Below, piece by piece: positions 23,290 to 33,987 of a DNA stretch of 64,000 nt. The stretch covers positions 667,187-731,186 of the forward strand of contig JAAOMT010000003.1 in NCBI GenBank assembly GCA_016748015.1, in the 5' to 3' direction. Positions within the stretch are counted from its first letter, which is position 1. Each line of letters begins with the position of its first letter. A model generated the notes under the pieces. It searched no databases, was not told the DNA's origin, and saw only the letters and a list, made by a program, of their open reading frames with translations. A program made the translations under genes and the position numbers. Origin of the DNA: Geosiphon pyriformis. Taxonomy: Eukaryota > Glomeromycota > Glomeromycetes > Archaeosporales > Geosiphonaceae.

Positions 23290-26016
23290 GATCAGTCATT
23301 CAGACCAGTTAAGACAATACTAAGCCTCTATATGAACTGTTGCTATACTACCAAGATTAGAAAAAAACAAACATGGTTTATAAAAACCAAAGCTAATTTC
23401 AAAAGACTCATTAACACTAAACAAATAAATTATGTTATCTAATAAACCTAATACTAAATAATAAGCCACAATTGGCACTATTCTGAAATCATTAACCAAA
23501 CTGTTCTTTTTTATATCCATCTGGTATTTAGACTTAAGTTTTCACAACTTAAAATGATATTATTCCTCCAAATTATACATAAAATTAACCAGAATTTGGA
23601 CAGCTTTTTTTTGGTTATCAAATATCTGTACAGTCTTACTATATTAATTTACAAGCATAAAGCTCTTACAAAAAAAAGCATATTGGCCAATATTAAATAT
23701 ACAAAAAAAAATTCCATGATTATGGAAGGCAACAAAATACAAGATTCAGTTAGAGACTTTCAAACCATAATTCACTCAATTAAAATCTTTTTATGAGAAT
23801 TAGATTTCTTAAAACAGATAAATACATGATCAGAAAATTCAATCTTTTTATACTGTAAACACAAAACACCTGGATATTTTTTATTATAAAGCTTTTTCTT
23901 GACAATAATAGACAGTCTTTCATATACTACTTTTATAAAATATATACACAAACCAACCAAAGTCTTATTTATTAAGTCCACTAATATATGCAAATTTAAA
24001 TGCCAAACTGCAGCAGTCTGAATTCAATTAATCTTACAATTTAATAAGACACCTAATACTCTAGAACCAGAACTATTTTCTCAATAGATACAATCTACTA
24101 ACCTATATATGTTCCTGATAAAATAACAAATATTACCAAACACTGGCAAATTATTAGCCTTGACAAAACATTTGTATACATTGTTAAACAATGACAAGAA
24201 AAAATAAGTAGCCTTACTTGCCAAAGCATTTACATAAATATTACTTAAGATGTCCAAATGTTTTTTGATTTTTGACCAAACTACTAACAGATTTTTGTTA
24301 TTAACCAAATTTACAATATGGCTTCTTTTTATTTAGCAACAATTATGAAAGTTAGAATTCAATATATCTAATTCCAAGACACATACATTTATGGTTGTCT
24401 GATTATTCAAATACACAACCATAGTATAAAAAAAAGATACATATTCCAAAGCAAAAGCCATAGCCTGTAATTCAGCCATTATTAACAATAGCAAACCATT
24501 AATCTTAATACTAAGACCCAAATCAACTTTCAGAAAATATGCAGCAGCCCTACTAGTCACAGCAAAAGAACTCAGCTCTTTCAAAGAGCCATTTGTGTAA
24601 ATATTAAACTTATTTAACCAGACTTCAAAAACTGAACTAAAGACAAAACACTACTATTTATTAGGGCAGAATCCAAAAAAAAAAAGCAAACCTAGCATCA
24701 TGCAAAAATTTAGAAGCCAAAACAAATCAAAAAAGCACCAGTTTCTTAGAATCTAGTTTTTTCTATTAATAAAAAGTTTTCCAATTCATAATTACATTTC
24801 ACTTATCTTAAAATCTATTACAAAAAGCCATATTAAATCATTTCAAAGAACCAACTTTTTTATAATACAAAGAAGTCTCTAAAACACTTAATATAGGAAA
24901 CTTGCTAAAACTATGAAATATACAAGACAAAATATTTGCTAATAAAAGACTATTGTCCAAAAAAATACAGATCACACTAGCCAAAAAATTGTTAGAAAGA
25001 TTAACATGCAATTTTACAGAATGCTACAAAAAATTTAAAAGGGCTCAGCCCAAAATTTGCAAATCCAAAAACCTGTACTTAAAAAGCTAACCAAGAATTT
25101 TAAAAGCATTAGCAAACACAACAGCAGAAACAACCTTCCTTTTTATCTGAATTTGTTTAAAAGTCTTTAGACTATATAATAAAAAATAATACAATACTTT
25201 ATTTGGAAAATTTTAGGGCAAACTAGTCTTCAATTTAAGATCTTTCTTAATTAAAACATATTACTAATAATAAACTACTAGAAAAATGAAACTGAACTGT
25301 GAATAATAATTGATAATAGGTTATAAAACAGCCAAAACCAAATATAAGAACTGTTTATTTGTGATAGTCTTCTTTAAGACCATGTTAAAAAAAAATTTGA
25401 TATCAGATCAAGTCTTAACCAAACTGAACTTGGATATTTTAACAGTAGATAAAAAATTCCCAAATATCTGTGCAGTATACTACTTCTGAAAATTGAAATA
25501 GGCAACCCACTAATTTTCAAAAAGACATTTTTAATCTTTTAGTTAATAAGAATAGTCACTATCTTATCATTGTTAATTAAAATATTATTGATTAAGAAAA
25601 ATTTATTGGCAATGTTTAATATATACTGAGTAGCAGTTTGGCTATTTTAACCCAAATAGTATTATCAATAAAAACACCAGCCACAAAAAACAAAATTATT
25701 TCTTTTATGTTTTCTACTCTTTTTGTTTTAGCCAAAAATTTAGTATTAATTTAGTATTTACATAAACATTTTTGTCTTTTAATTTTACACAAAAATAGGT
25801 CATAGAAAATTTTTCAAAAAAGAGGAAAGAACACTTTATTTTGATTGAGTTTATTATGTATCTAATAATTATCTATAAGATCAAAGTCTATTATAATTTT
25901 ATTCAATTTATTCTTATAAATACTACCAAAAAAACTAATAAATCTCTCACACATTTTAATATGCTGCAAATTAGCTCTCAAATAATGCCAACCAATCAAG
26001 TTATATGTTTTGTGCA
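23290..26016 (-). mobile_element. LINE L2: RT and RNase H part, cut by element B
   Basis: The minus-strand reading begins at 26,016 with MHKTYNLIGWHYLRANLQ, the RT motif A region of the same LINE family as L1 and L3, so the aspartate just before it and everything upstream are missing. The plus-strand neighbour at 26,017 is the first base of a family B LTR, which explains the cut. RT, RNase H and a C-terminal part run down to about 23,290. Confidence 0.8.
24333..26016 (-). pseudogene. LINE reverse transcriptase and RNase H remnant (L2)
   Basis: RT runs from about 26,016 to 25,000. IKMCERFISFFGSIYKNKLN lies near 25,940. The motif C region reads VFIDNTIWV near 25,670, where the family has FVDDTIWV, so the catalytic Asp pair is damaged. 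A likely RNase H domain is the open stretch 24,584-24,333 (MKELSSFAV.SRAAAYFL, then LLLIMAELQAMAFALEY; the AELQA motif with its catalytic Glu is kept). Further pieces at 24,308-24,081 and 23,520-23,320 are its C-terminal continuation. Stops interrupt every domain. Confidence 0.75.
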
Positions 26017-26734
26017 TGTTATTATTTATAGAATATAGAAATTATATATTAGTATACAAATTAGCCAATTAGAATGAGACGCAGTAAAAGTAGAATTCCA
26101 GAATTCCTCTTAGAAAAATTGCAGAATTTCAGAATTACAGAATTCTAGTAAGAAAAATTGCAGGATTTCAGAATTTCAGGATTTCTGGCTAAAAAATTGA
26201 GAAATTCAAGAAATTTTATATAACAAAAATTATATATATATAGTGATAGTGTTAAAAACAAAAAAAAAAATTCTCAAGTTGGAATCCTTAATCTTAGAAT
26301 ACCCAGTTTTAATTTTCTATGTATTTCTTTATATAATAATATTTTATGTCTTGGCTTATTTCTTCATTTTTTATTTTATTTTTATTTTATTTTTTTTTGC
26401 TGTTAATTTACTAATTGATTAAAAAAATTAACACATGAGATATTGATGTCAAGATATAACTCTACTAAAAGATCCAGGAATAAGGATAGATACTCATAAT
26501 TAAGGATAGCTTATCAGAAGATTGCTGGCCACCAAGCTGAGAAAAGAATTGACAGAATTGCAATTCTGGAAAACTACTAAAACACAACTATTGAATCTCT
26601 ATCTATTATACAAAAAACTTTACCAAAACCTTCAGATTACCAAAATTTTCTAATATTACCAATTAAAGCAGCTATTAAGTACCAAGTTATGAATTTGTTA
26701 TTTGATTTGAGATTTCAAATAATTATTTATAACA
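26017..26734 (+). repeat. 5' LTR of element B
   Basis: It starts TGTTATTATTTATAG and ends TATAACA. U3 carries a CCAAT-like block (TTAGCCAATTAGAATG near 26,060), then a cluster of GAATTC-type short repeats (26,092-26,205) and a TATATATATA run near 26,232. A pyrimidine tract follows at 26,360-26,400. It aligns with 55,190-56,110 and, inverted, with the 42,784-41,930 segment. Confidence 0.75.
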
Positions 26735-27283
26735 TTTAGTGCTTCCTGTAAGGTATAATTTTACAGAGAACCAGCACCAACAACAACCATTTAAAAATGA
26801 CAGAATCAGAAAAAAGAGAAACAAACTATTTAGAATTCACCAAATTCCTATTTCAGTACTTCTGTTAATACTTAAGATTAACCAACAATCAACTATCAGT
26901 GAAATCAGTCTTCAACTTTTATGTTACTAAAAGAATTAAATATTTCCTAAGAGAACCAGTAAATACAGAATTAACAAGAAAAAATTTCTATAATGAATTA
27001 ATTTAATATACCAGTTTATCATTAAACTACAACTTTATACCAATTATCACTAAAATCAACATAAAAATTGAAAATTACATCCAATAAACATTTTCTATTA
27101 CCTATATAAAAAAAGGCAAAAAAATATTACAAACACCAGCAGAAACCCCAAAACAAATACAATTATCTACTTGGAAAAAACAGAAAATTGATTTACCAAC
27201 TAATTTATTCTATTATTACATACCTGAAAGTATTATTAATATAATATCAATAAGCATGTTCACAGCAAACATAACAACCTCGT
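26735..27283 (+). pseudogene. Element B gag, N-terminal piece
   Basis: Frame analysis from the right end reads TWKKQKIDLPTNLFYYYIPE and stays open to SMFTANITTS at 27,283. There family A copy 3 interrupts it. Upstream the frame is broken by several TAA codons at likely Gln positions. The shorter open frame at 26,739-26,930 is in another phase and is probably not the gag frame. Continuation is at 36,242. Confidence 0.6.
27280..27283 (+). repeat. Target-site duplication, left copy (TCGT)
   Basis: Four bases immediately before TGTTACC of copy 3. The matching right copy at 36,238-36,241 is TCAT, one G-to-A transition away. Removing one copy and the element rejoins the gag frame of element B. Confidence 0.7.
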
Positions 27284-27489
27284 TGTTACCAGTAAAATTT
27301 TAGCTATTAATTAGCATGAAATTACTCTTATAATTCCTATAATTAATTAATATATTAATATCATTTCAAATTATCATTTATTATTTAATCAATTATCACA
27401 TATCACGATTCAATTAAATAATCCAATTAGTATAACAAAAAGTAGGATGATCAAATTACACAATACTCTGAACTTTGTAACATTCAAAA

Positions 27490-27624
27490 ATTCGCCAAAA
27501 TTTACAGAAATTCGCCGAAATTTATAGAAATTCGCCGAAATTATGAATAGTTCACCCAAATTAATTAATAGTTCAGCAAAATAACTTGTAGTCCATCAAA
27601 ATGTATCTTTAGTTCACCGAAATT
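27490..27624 (+). repeat. Degenerate 20-21-bp tandem repeat inside the LTR
   Basis: Units read ATTCGCCGAAATTTATAGAA and relatives, each ending in AGAA or ATAG and starting TTCRCC. The first three are nearly identical and the last four are diverged. The matching array in the 3' LTR is at about 35,440-35,592. It lies 50-190 bp upstream of the TATA box, a plausible place for protein-binding sites in U3. Confidence 0.75.
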
Positions 27625-27674
27625 TGAGCAAAGAAAAAAAGTGCAAGTTCATAAACTAGTACTACAACAAGTTG

Positions 27675-27681
27675 TATAAAA
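27675..27681 (+). promoter_or_regulatory. LTR TATA box
   Basis: TATAAAA in the context GTTGTATAAAAGAAGAGC. It is kept in the 3' LTR (35,644-35,650) and, slightly changed, in copies 1, 2 and 5. Transcription would start some 30 bp downstream, leaving about 390 nt before the ATG at 28,097. Confidence 0.65.
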
Positions 27682-28096
27682 GAAGAGCTTTTTTTTTCAA
27701 GAAAATGTATCTTACTTTAGATTTATCACTTAGAACCATTCCTACACACACAAAGAGAAATAAATATCAAATAATTCGAAAAACCAAATTTTTTAAATTA
27801 TTGCACTTGGAAAATCCCCAAAACCCAATTAACATTTTGAAATTAATTAGCTACCAATTTCAGTAAACTGTTAGTGACTTCAGGCCTGGATAGAAAACGT
27901 TTCCCTTGACAAAATTCTATTTCTTTTATATTTCTTTATTTTTCTTTTCTTTTCTTATTACTATCATTAGGGTAGCCTACAGACAAGATTCCTGTAGAAG
28001 AGTTAACTTTCACAGCAAAGTAACTACACATTTTTAGTAAGCTTCCAGACGAGCAATTCCTGGAAAAGAGTTGATGTTTACTACAATGTAACTGGC

Positions 28097-30400
28097 ATGG
28101 AATTGGCCATTCCACTTATAAGCCCAGCAGTTCAAATTATAGGAGATAATTTGAAGATAAATTCAGTTATTGGAGGTTCAACTACTTCTAGAAAACGTGA
28201 ATTTGCAACCAACAGACATTTACAACATTCAAGAAAAGAGACCAAAAAATCTCTGGTAACATTTAGTGCTTTCTCACAGAAATAACACAGCAACAACAAA
28301 TTCAAAGTAGTGATCACACCAAACACAGCAACTCTAGAGTATTACCAGTCAATTTACACCCACTGCAAGCAAAGATTCAACATTCCAGACGGAATTGAAG
28401 TTGTCAAGAAATCAGTATACCAATACATTGAAAACCACATCAACAATTATCTTTTTGGAAACTACAATATTTCAGAAGTCAGAAGCAATCTCTACAATAA
28501 TTTAGTGTACTATTTACGATTGGGAACAGAAAACCTAAACAGTGAAACACTTTGCTACCTACTTCCAAGAACTTAATTTTAACATTATTGAGTATTGTGA
28601 AAAAAAATACCCAGTACAGTCTCAATACTCTATTGACTTTGAATCAGAGACAAAAACAAGCAACAAAGGCAAATAAAGATTGAAACAATACTCAAGAACC
28701 ACTCCAAACACTCCAACACTACAAAAAACAACTGCCAAACACTTGCAAACACCTGAACAAGGAACCAGTGTCAAATTACCACTTTCTATTACACCATTTC
28801 CAATTTCACTTGTTCAATCACAAACACCAAATTCACCACTCAACCACTTCTCCAGACCAGAAGATTTTCAGTTACCTAGAAATTCTACTCAACAGCAAGA
28901 ACCAATATCAACAAGTGCCAATATCATTGATTACTTACAAGAAAATGAAAGTAATTATTCAGAAAGCTTAGAAAGTAAAGAAACTGAATCAGAACCAGAA
29001 GAAATTACAGAAAACAAAGAAAAAATGGCAATTGCTTACATTGCAAAAATTTTAGAATTCACTGGTGAAAACAATGATATCAGTCCTCAAGAATGACTTA
29101 ACAAAGTTCAAAAAGCAGAAGATGCAAATGGTTGGATTGCAACAAGAATGCTCAAAGCAATTCCCTACTTTCTCCAAGGAACAGCAGGAGAATGGTTTGA
29201 AAATTTAGAAGAACCATTTGAGAATTGGCAAGCATTCAAAGATGCTTTCTTACAACAATTCACTGACAACAACACCTCTATCACTCTCTGCAATTGCTTT
29301 CGCAATATCAAACAAGAAACATCTGAAACTGTCATAACCTATCTTGGAAGATTTAACAAACTTCTCAGACGAATTTAACAATTAAAAACCAATGACTACT
29401 ATTCAGATGCCCAAATTCTGGATTAGTTTATAGCAAAATTAAAAGACAAACTGATTAAGAAAGTCTGCCCACATGCTCCAGCAGACTTAGCAACTGCCAT
29501 TAAACATGCAAAAAGCTATGAAATAGCAATGGAAGAAGCAAATCATACCAAGCTTGTAAATCTTGCAATTGGAGAAACCAGCTCAGCAGCTGAAGAAAAG
29601 ATAAACCAACTCACAAAGAAGGTTGAAAGCTATTTTACAAACCAACAACAACAGCAGCAACAACCACAAAGATATCAACCACCACAATGATGCAACCAAA
29701 ACAATTTTGGATCACTCTCCAACAACCAATCTCAAAATTGTCATTATTGTGGAATTCTAGGACACTGGAAACGAGATTACAGAAAATTGCAAAGAGACCA
29801 ATAAAACAGAAGTAATCAACATTATTTTTCATCACAACAATATTATTACCAATCTCTACCACCAACTTATTATTTACCAAGACCACAAAATCAAAACAGT
29901 TACTATCTACTAGCTCCACAATCAATGCAGCAACAATATTAACAACTTTTATCAATTCAGTCATATTAGACACCACTCACTCAACAATATCAAGTACTAG
30001 CAAGAAGATTGGTTCAACATAACCAATTCACATCCCAAAATCAATTGCAGAGTAACAACAACAAAATCAATTCAAATAACCAGTTGGTTCCCCGAAATTC
30101 TGGTCAGCAAAGACCCAATCACTATCACACTCAATCCAGTTATCTTACAATACCAGAGGAATCGGATTTTCAACAAACTGCACTTTCTGAAGATAAAGTT
30201 GCAGCACCAAGATCAAATTCTTCCAACCATACCATTCTACTAGCTCAAATTGCCCAAAATGCCAATCTGTCAGATATATTTCCATTTGAATTTGAAACAA
30301 ATAAATCACTATTTCTGCTTAGTAATGCAGCAGTCAATGAACAGAAAGCACTTACTGCTATGTATACAGAAGCTACAGTGGAAGAAAACTCATTTACTTA
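28097..30400 (+). pseudogene. Family A gag polyprotein (copy 3), broken
   Basis: The frame opens at an ATG inside the 5' LTR (28,097, MELAIPLISPAVQIIGD). It continues past a TAA at 28,283, likely once CAA, and through 28,576. A 1-nt insertion near 28,545 then shifts it. The capsid-like core is at about 29,020-29,640 (FTGENNDISPQE, stop where Trp is expected, then LKAIPYFLQGTAGEWFENL and FKDAFLQQF). A CCHC-type zinc knuckle lies at 29,739-29,780 (CHYCGILGHWKRDY), whose last Cys is now Tyr. A long Gln/Asn-rich linker follows, up to the protease. Stops are TAA/TAG at Gln positions and TGA at Trp positions. Gag forms the particle and packages element RNA. Confidence 0.85.
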
Positions 30401-30740
30401 ATCTTAGATAGTGGATTGGCTGGAAGTATTATTACTTACCAGTTGATGCAACAACTCAAACAAAATGTAGACAAACCAGCTCAAACAGTTATTGTCATAG
30501 CTAATGGTATAAAGAAGACTCCAGTAGGAGAAATTGATGATTTCCCCTTTACAATTAATGGAATCACCATTCCAGTTAAAGTTTTTGTTATGAATGTACC
30601 CCAATACTAAGCTCTAATCGAAAATAATTGGCTTCTCAAGGCCAATGTAAACCTGAACTGGGAAACTCAAGAACTTAAAATCTCATACCAAAGACAATAT
30701 ACTATAGTACCTGCAATCTGTAGTACCTTTAACAAATAAT
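30401..30740 (+). pseudogene. Aspartic protease (PR) domain of copy 3
   Basis: LILDSGLAGSIITYQLMQ at 30,398-30,450 contains the D-S-G active site of retroviral-type proteases; the flap/core follows (IPVKVFVMNVPQY, then ALIENNWLLKANVNL). A 1-nt deletion just upstream (TCATTTAC, versus TCAATTTAG in copy 5) puts PR in a different frame from gag. In copies 2 and 5 gag and PR share one frame, so the original polyprotein was continuous. The domain cuts gag-pol during particle maturation. Confidence 0.8.
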
Positions 30741-30781
30741 CAGAAAAAGCTTCAGTATTTGAATTTGAAGAAGAGAAGGAA

Positions 30782-31500
30782 ATGCCACTCACTGAAACCT
30801 ACATGGCTCTTGGATTACCATCCAATTGGGTTGAGGAAACAGAACAAGAGATTTTTAAAAAATCAAGAGGATGGAAGAAAGTTAGATATTTCACACCAGA
30901 ACCACGAAAAGAACCACCATACATTCCACTAAAATGCAAAGATTGCAAAAAAAAGCTTTCATCTATGGGAGTCTGTATTTCCTCAGAAGAGGAATACAAA
31001 ACTCATACTTGTTACTTCTGCAAGGCATGCCATAGAGAATGATTTGAATTCCCAAAGAGAAGTAGAAAATGGGACAAAACTTCTTGCCTTACTTGTGGAG
31101 AAAGACTACCAGAAGAATGCAATTGGATTGATGTAGCAATGAGAGAAAAAGTATGTGATCAGACTTGTCAATATGTTTTATCAATTTCGGAAAAAGTCAG
31201 AAGAAGAACACCATTTGATGCAGCATACAACAGTGCTCTCAATAAACTTTACCACTACCCTCATAATGCTGAAATGATTTTTGACTTAGCAATGGCATTG
31301 ATTAATAGAGCCACCCAAAAAGATGTCCACCAAATGAAAGAAGCTGAATATATTGAGTATATCATAAAATTAGCTGGATTTAATTATGAAGATAAAGTAA
31401 AAACCTATCACCAAATTGCAAGTCACACATATCCGACCAAAGAAGCTCAAATTTAACAATTAGAGCAAATAAACATTCAATTGTGGGAAGAATGTGTTAT
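30782..31500 (+). pseudogene. Cys-rich (zinc-binding-like) module and helical linker, copy 3
   Basis: Directly after PR comes a cluster of CxxC pairs at 30,935-31,110: CKDC, then an isolated Cys (GVC), then CYFC, CHRE and CLTC. Spacing suggests at least two zinc sites. A mostly helical linker follows (31,139-31,456, AEMIFDLAMALINRA, MKEAEYIEYIIKLAGF), interrupted by few stops. The same module occurs in copies 1, 2 and 5 and in element B (38,690-39,130), so it is an ancestral part of these polyproteins. I know no standard retroelement domain with this pattern; nucleic-acid binding is a reasonable guess only. Confidence 0.75.
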
Positions 31501-32314
31501 GCCTTGTAATGACCAATAGTGTTTAGAATGTTATGCTCTTAGCATTCCTCTGCCAGATAAGAATAATGAAAATAAAATCAAATTTGGAGTATCTAAACTA
31601 GTAGAAAAACTACCAACTACTCCCATCTATCTTCTTGAAAAGCAACCACCTCTACAACTTAAATATTTTGACAACCATGGCCAAAGAATCAGACCAGAAA
31701 AAGCACACGAAATTGATGCTGGATATGACCTAAGATACCCAGAAAAAGATACTTTGGTTCTCCAACCAAAGTCCTTGACAAAAATCAATCTCAAAATTGC
31801 TCTTGAAATTTTACCAGGAGCAATAGTTCAAATTGCCTCCAGATCATCATTGGCAAGCAAAGAAATCAATATTAGAAGAGGAATTATAAATGCAGGATAC
31901 ACTGGAGACATTACCATCATGTTACAGAATAAGGCAGACAAACCATTCAAAATTGAACATGCTGAAAAAATTGCTCAAGCAATTTACTTACCCTTAATCA
32001 ACATTTCGGATTTACAATCAGTAAACAACAGAGAACAATTGGAAAAAAGTGAAAAAAGAACTCAAGGTTTTGGTTCAACTGGACGATTTACAGTTCCAGT
32101 AAACATAGCTCTTAATACACAAAATGAATCTCACCAGATTCTTCAACTTCCCCAGCCAATTACCATTTCACCTTTTGAAAAACATCACGAAATTTACACT
32201 TGCTTAAAACCCACCACTACACAACAAATCTTTGAATCCAATAAACAAATCTGTTTGAAGCATGAAATCTCAATTCCAAACGTTTATATTCCTAAAGGAA
32301 TGAAAAAATTTTGA
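31501..32314 (+). pseudogene. dUTPase domain of family A pol (motifs intact)
   Basis: Trimeric-type dUTPase embedded between the Cys module and RT. All five motifs are readable: DAGYDL at 31,714; RSSLAS at 31,841; NAGYTGDI at 31,889; EKIAQAIYLPL near 31,964; GFGSTG at 32,066. The open frame from 31,754 to 32,314 has no stop. A short Cys motif (CVMPCNDQ, stop, CLEC) at 31,492-31,533 precedes it and matches the zinc ribbon before the dUTPase in element B. The enzyme hydrolyses dUTP to dUMP, limiting uracil in cDNA. It is a domain of a broken polyprotein, hence listed as pseudogene, although this domain itself could still fold. Confidence 0.88.
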
Positions 32315-32329
32315 GTTATATTCTACAAC

Positions 32330-33300
32330 CCCAATAATTACCTTATTGTCTTATTAAACAAACTAGAGATTGGAATCATACACAGCAATATTTTTTAAGA
32401 TGAAAACCCTTAAATTGTCTCTAATTTCATCGAAATTGTAAGGCACACTCTACTTCCAAATCTAAATATCATTCTCACTACTAAAAACTACCACTTTTTG
32501 GAAGAAAAACTCTCTCAAATCAACATGGGTCCCTTAGAACCTCAACAACAAAGACAATTGAAACAATTGATAGCTGAATTTGCAGATATATTTGCAAAAG
32601 ACAACAATGACTTAGGAAAAACGAATATGGTTCAACATCAGATCTATATAAGAAATGCTCTACCAAAATGTCAGCAAGCTTACAGAATGTTACCTGCCAG
32701 CCACCAATTCATCAGAGAAAAAGTTCAGAGAATGCTTAATAATAGATTGATTCAACCATCAAGAAGTCTTTGGGTTTTACCAGTAGTCCTTGTCAAAAAG
32801 AAAAATGGAAAAATCAGATTTTGTGTTGACTATCACCAATTAAACAGTGTGACAATTGGAAATGCTTACCCTCTTCCAAGAATTGATGACATGTTAAATG
32901 CTCTAGAAAAAGCCAAGTTCTTCTCAACTTTAGACTTGGAAAGTAGATACTGGCAAGTCAAAATGAACCCAAAAGACTGATCCAAAACAGCATTCACCAC
33001 CCAAGGAAAAAACTATGAGTTCAATGTTATGCCTTTTGAACTCTGCAATGCACCAGCAACATTCTAACGACTCATGGATGTTGTATATGAAAGACTCTTA
33101 TGGCAATCAGTAGTTTTTTACCTTGATAACACTGATGTGTACTGACCAAGCTTTGAAGCTTATCTTATTCACCTGTGAGAAGTTTTTCAATGATTATGGA
33201 AAGCAGGATTGAAGTTGAATATTGAGAAATGTTACTTTGGAAAAACAAGCTTAATCTTTCTTGAACACATTGTTAACAAAGATGGAGTCAAACCAAACCT
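32330..33300 (+). pseudogene. Reverse transcriptase domain of copy 3
   Basis: Starts around the conserved MGPLEPQQQRQLKQLIAEF (32,525) and contains LVKKKNGKIRFCVDYHQLN (32,797), LPRIDDML, FSTLDLESRYWQVKM (motif A, catalytic Asp kept) and KTAFTTQGKNYEF. Motif C reads YLDN at 33,119-33,130 instead of YLDD, a G-to-A change that should kill polymerase activity. TGA replaces Trp or Arg at several places (32,978; 33,147; 33,178). A 1-nt deletion near 33,293 shifts the frame before RNase H. Confidence 0.88.
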
Positions 33301-33930
33301 GGAACAATCAGTGCTGTCAAAAACTTCCAAATCCCCAAAAATACCACAGAGCTACAAGGATTTGTAGGATTAGCCTCTTATTATCAAAAATTCATCAAAG
33401 GATTTTCAGAAATTGCCAAACCACTCAATTATCTCACCAATAAAAATGTGCCATACAAATAGACTGAAAAACAACAAAAAACATTTGAAACCTTCAAAAC
33501 AAAGTTGACAACAGTTCCAGTTCTTGCTTACCCAGACTTCAACAAATAATTTCAACTAGCCACTAATGCTTTACATATAGCATTCAGTGCCATCTTATCA
33601 CAAATAGATGAAAATAGGCAAGAACAAGTCATTGCTTATGCTAGTAAAACACTCAAACCAACAGAACTAAAATACGGCTCAATTGAATTAAAAGCTGCCA
33701 CAGTTATTTGGACTCTTAAACTTTTTCAACAATATCTGAAGAATGGAAAAGAATTTGACATAATAATGGACAACATTGGCCTCAAATGGCTCAATAAAAA
33801 GAAAACTGAACAAAGTGCCAAACAGTCTCAATGGAATGACTTCCTAGCAGATTACAGATATATTGTACACCACAAACCAGGAAAACTAGATACCAATGTT
33901 GATAGCCTCTCAAGAATGAAACAAAATTAA
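33301..33930 (+). pseudogene. RNase H domain of copy 3
   Basis: In the frame beginning GTISAVKNFQIPK it reads FVGLASYYQKFIKGFSEIAK (the thumb/connection typical of Ty3 RT), then LAYPDF, AFSAILSQ, VIAYASKTLKPTELKY and IELKAATVIWTL. The first catalytic Asp (usually TDAS) reads TNAL, one more G-to-A change. It ends in KLDTNVDSLSRMKQN and a stop at 33,930, the common RNase H/integrase boundary of this element class. The enzyme would remove RNA from RNA:DNA hybrids during cDNA synthesis. Confidence 0.82.
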
Positions 33931-33987
33931 TATCAACAACAATTTTACCACAACTTACCAACTTACCAACAAAATAACCAAACAAAA

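Larger units (their letters stand above)
27284..28261 (+). repeat. 5' LTR of copy 3
   Basis: 978 bp, TGTTACC...GGTAACA. Contents in order: AT-rich start, seven degenerate 20-21-bp units (27,490-27,624), a TATA box, a pyrimidine-rich tract (27,925-27,960) and a conserved 3' block with an ATG at 28,097 that opens the gag frame. It is very similar to the 3' LTR; most differences I see are C/T or G/A. Confidence 0.92.

Noticed and set aside
29090-33180. TGA at Trp positions as a sign of a mitochondrial-type genetic code
   Set aside because: TAA and TAG also stand at conserved Gln positions, TGA also replaces Arg, and nearby intact genes (mL41) end in TGA. Mutation explains all of it.
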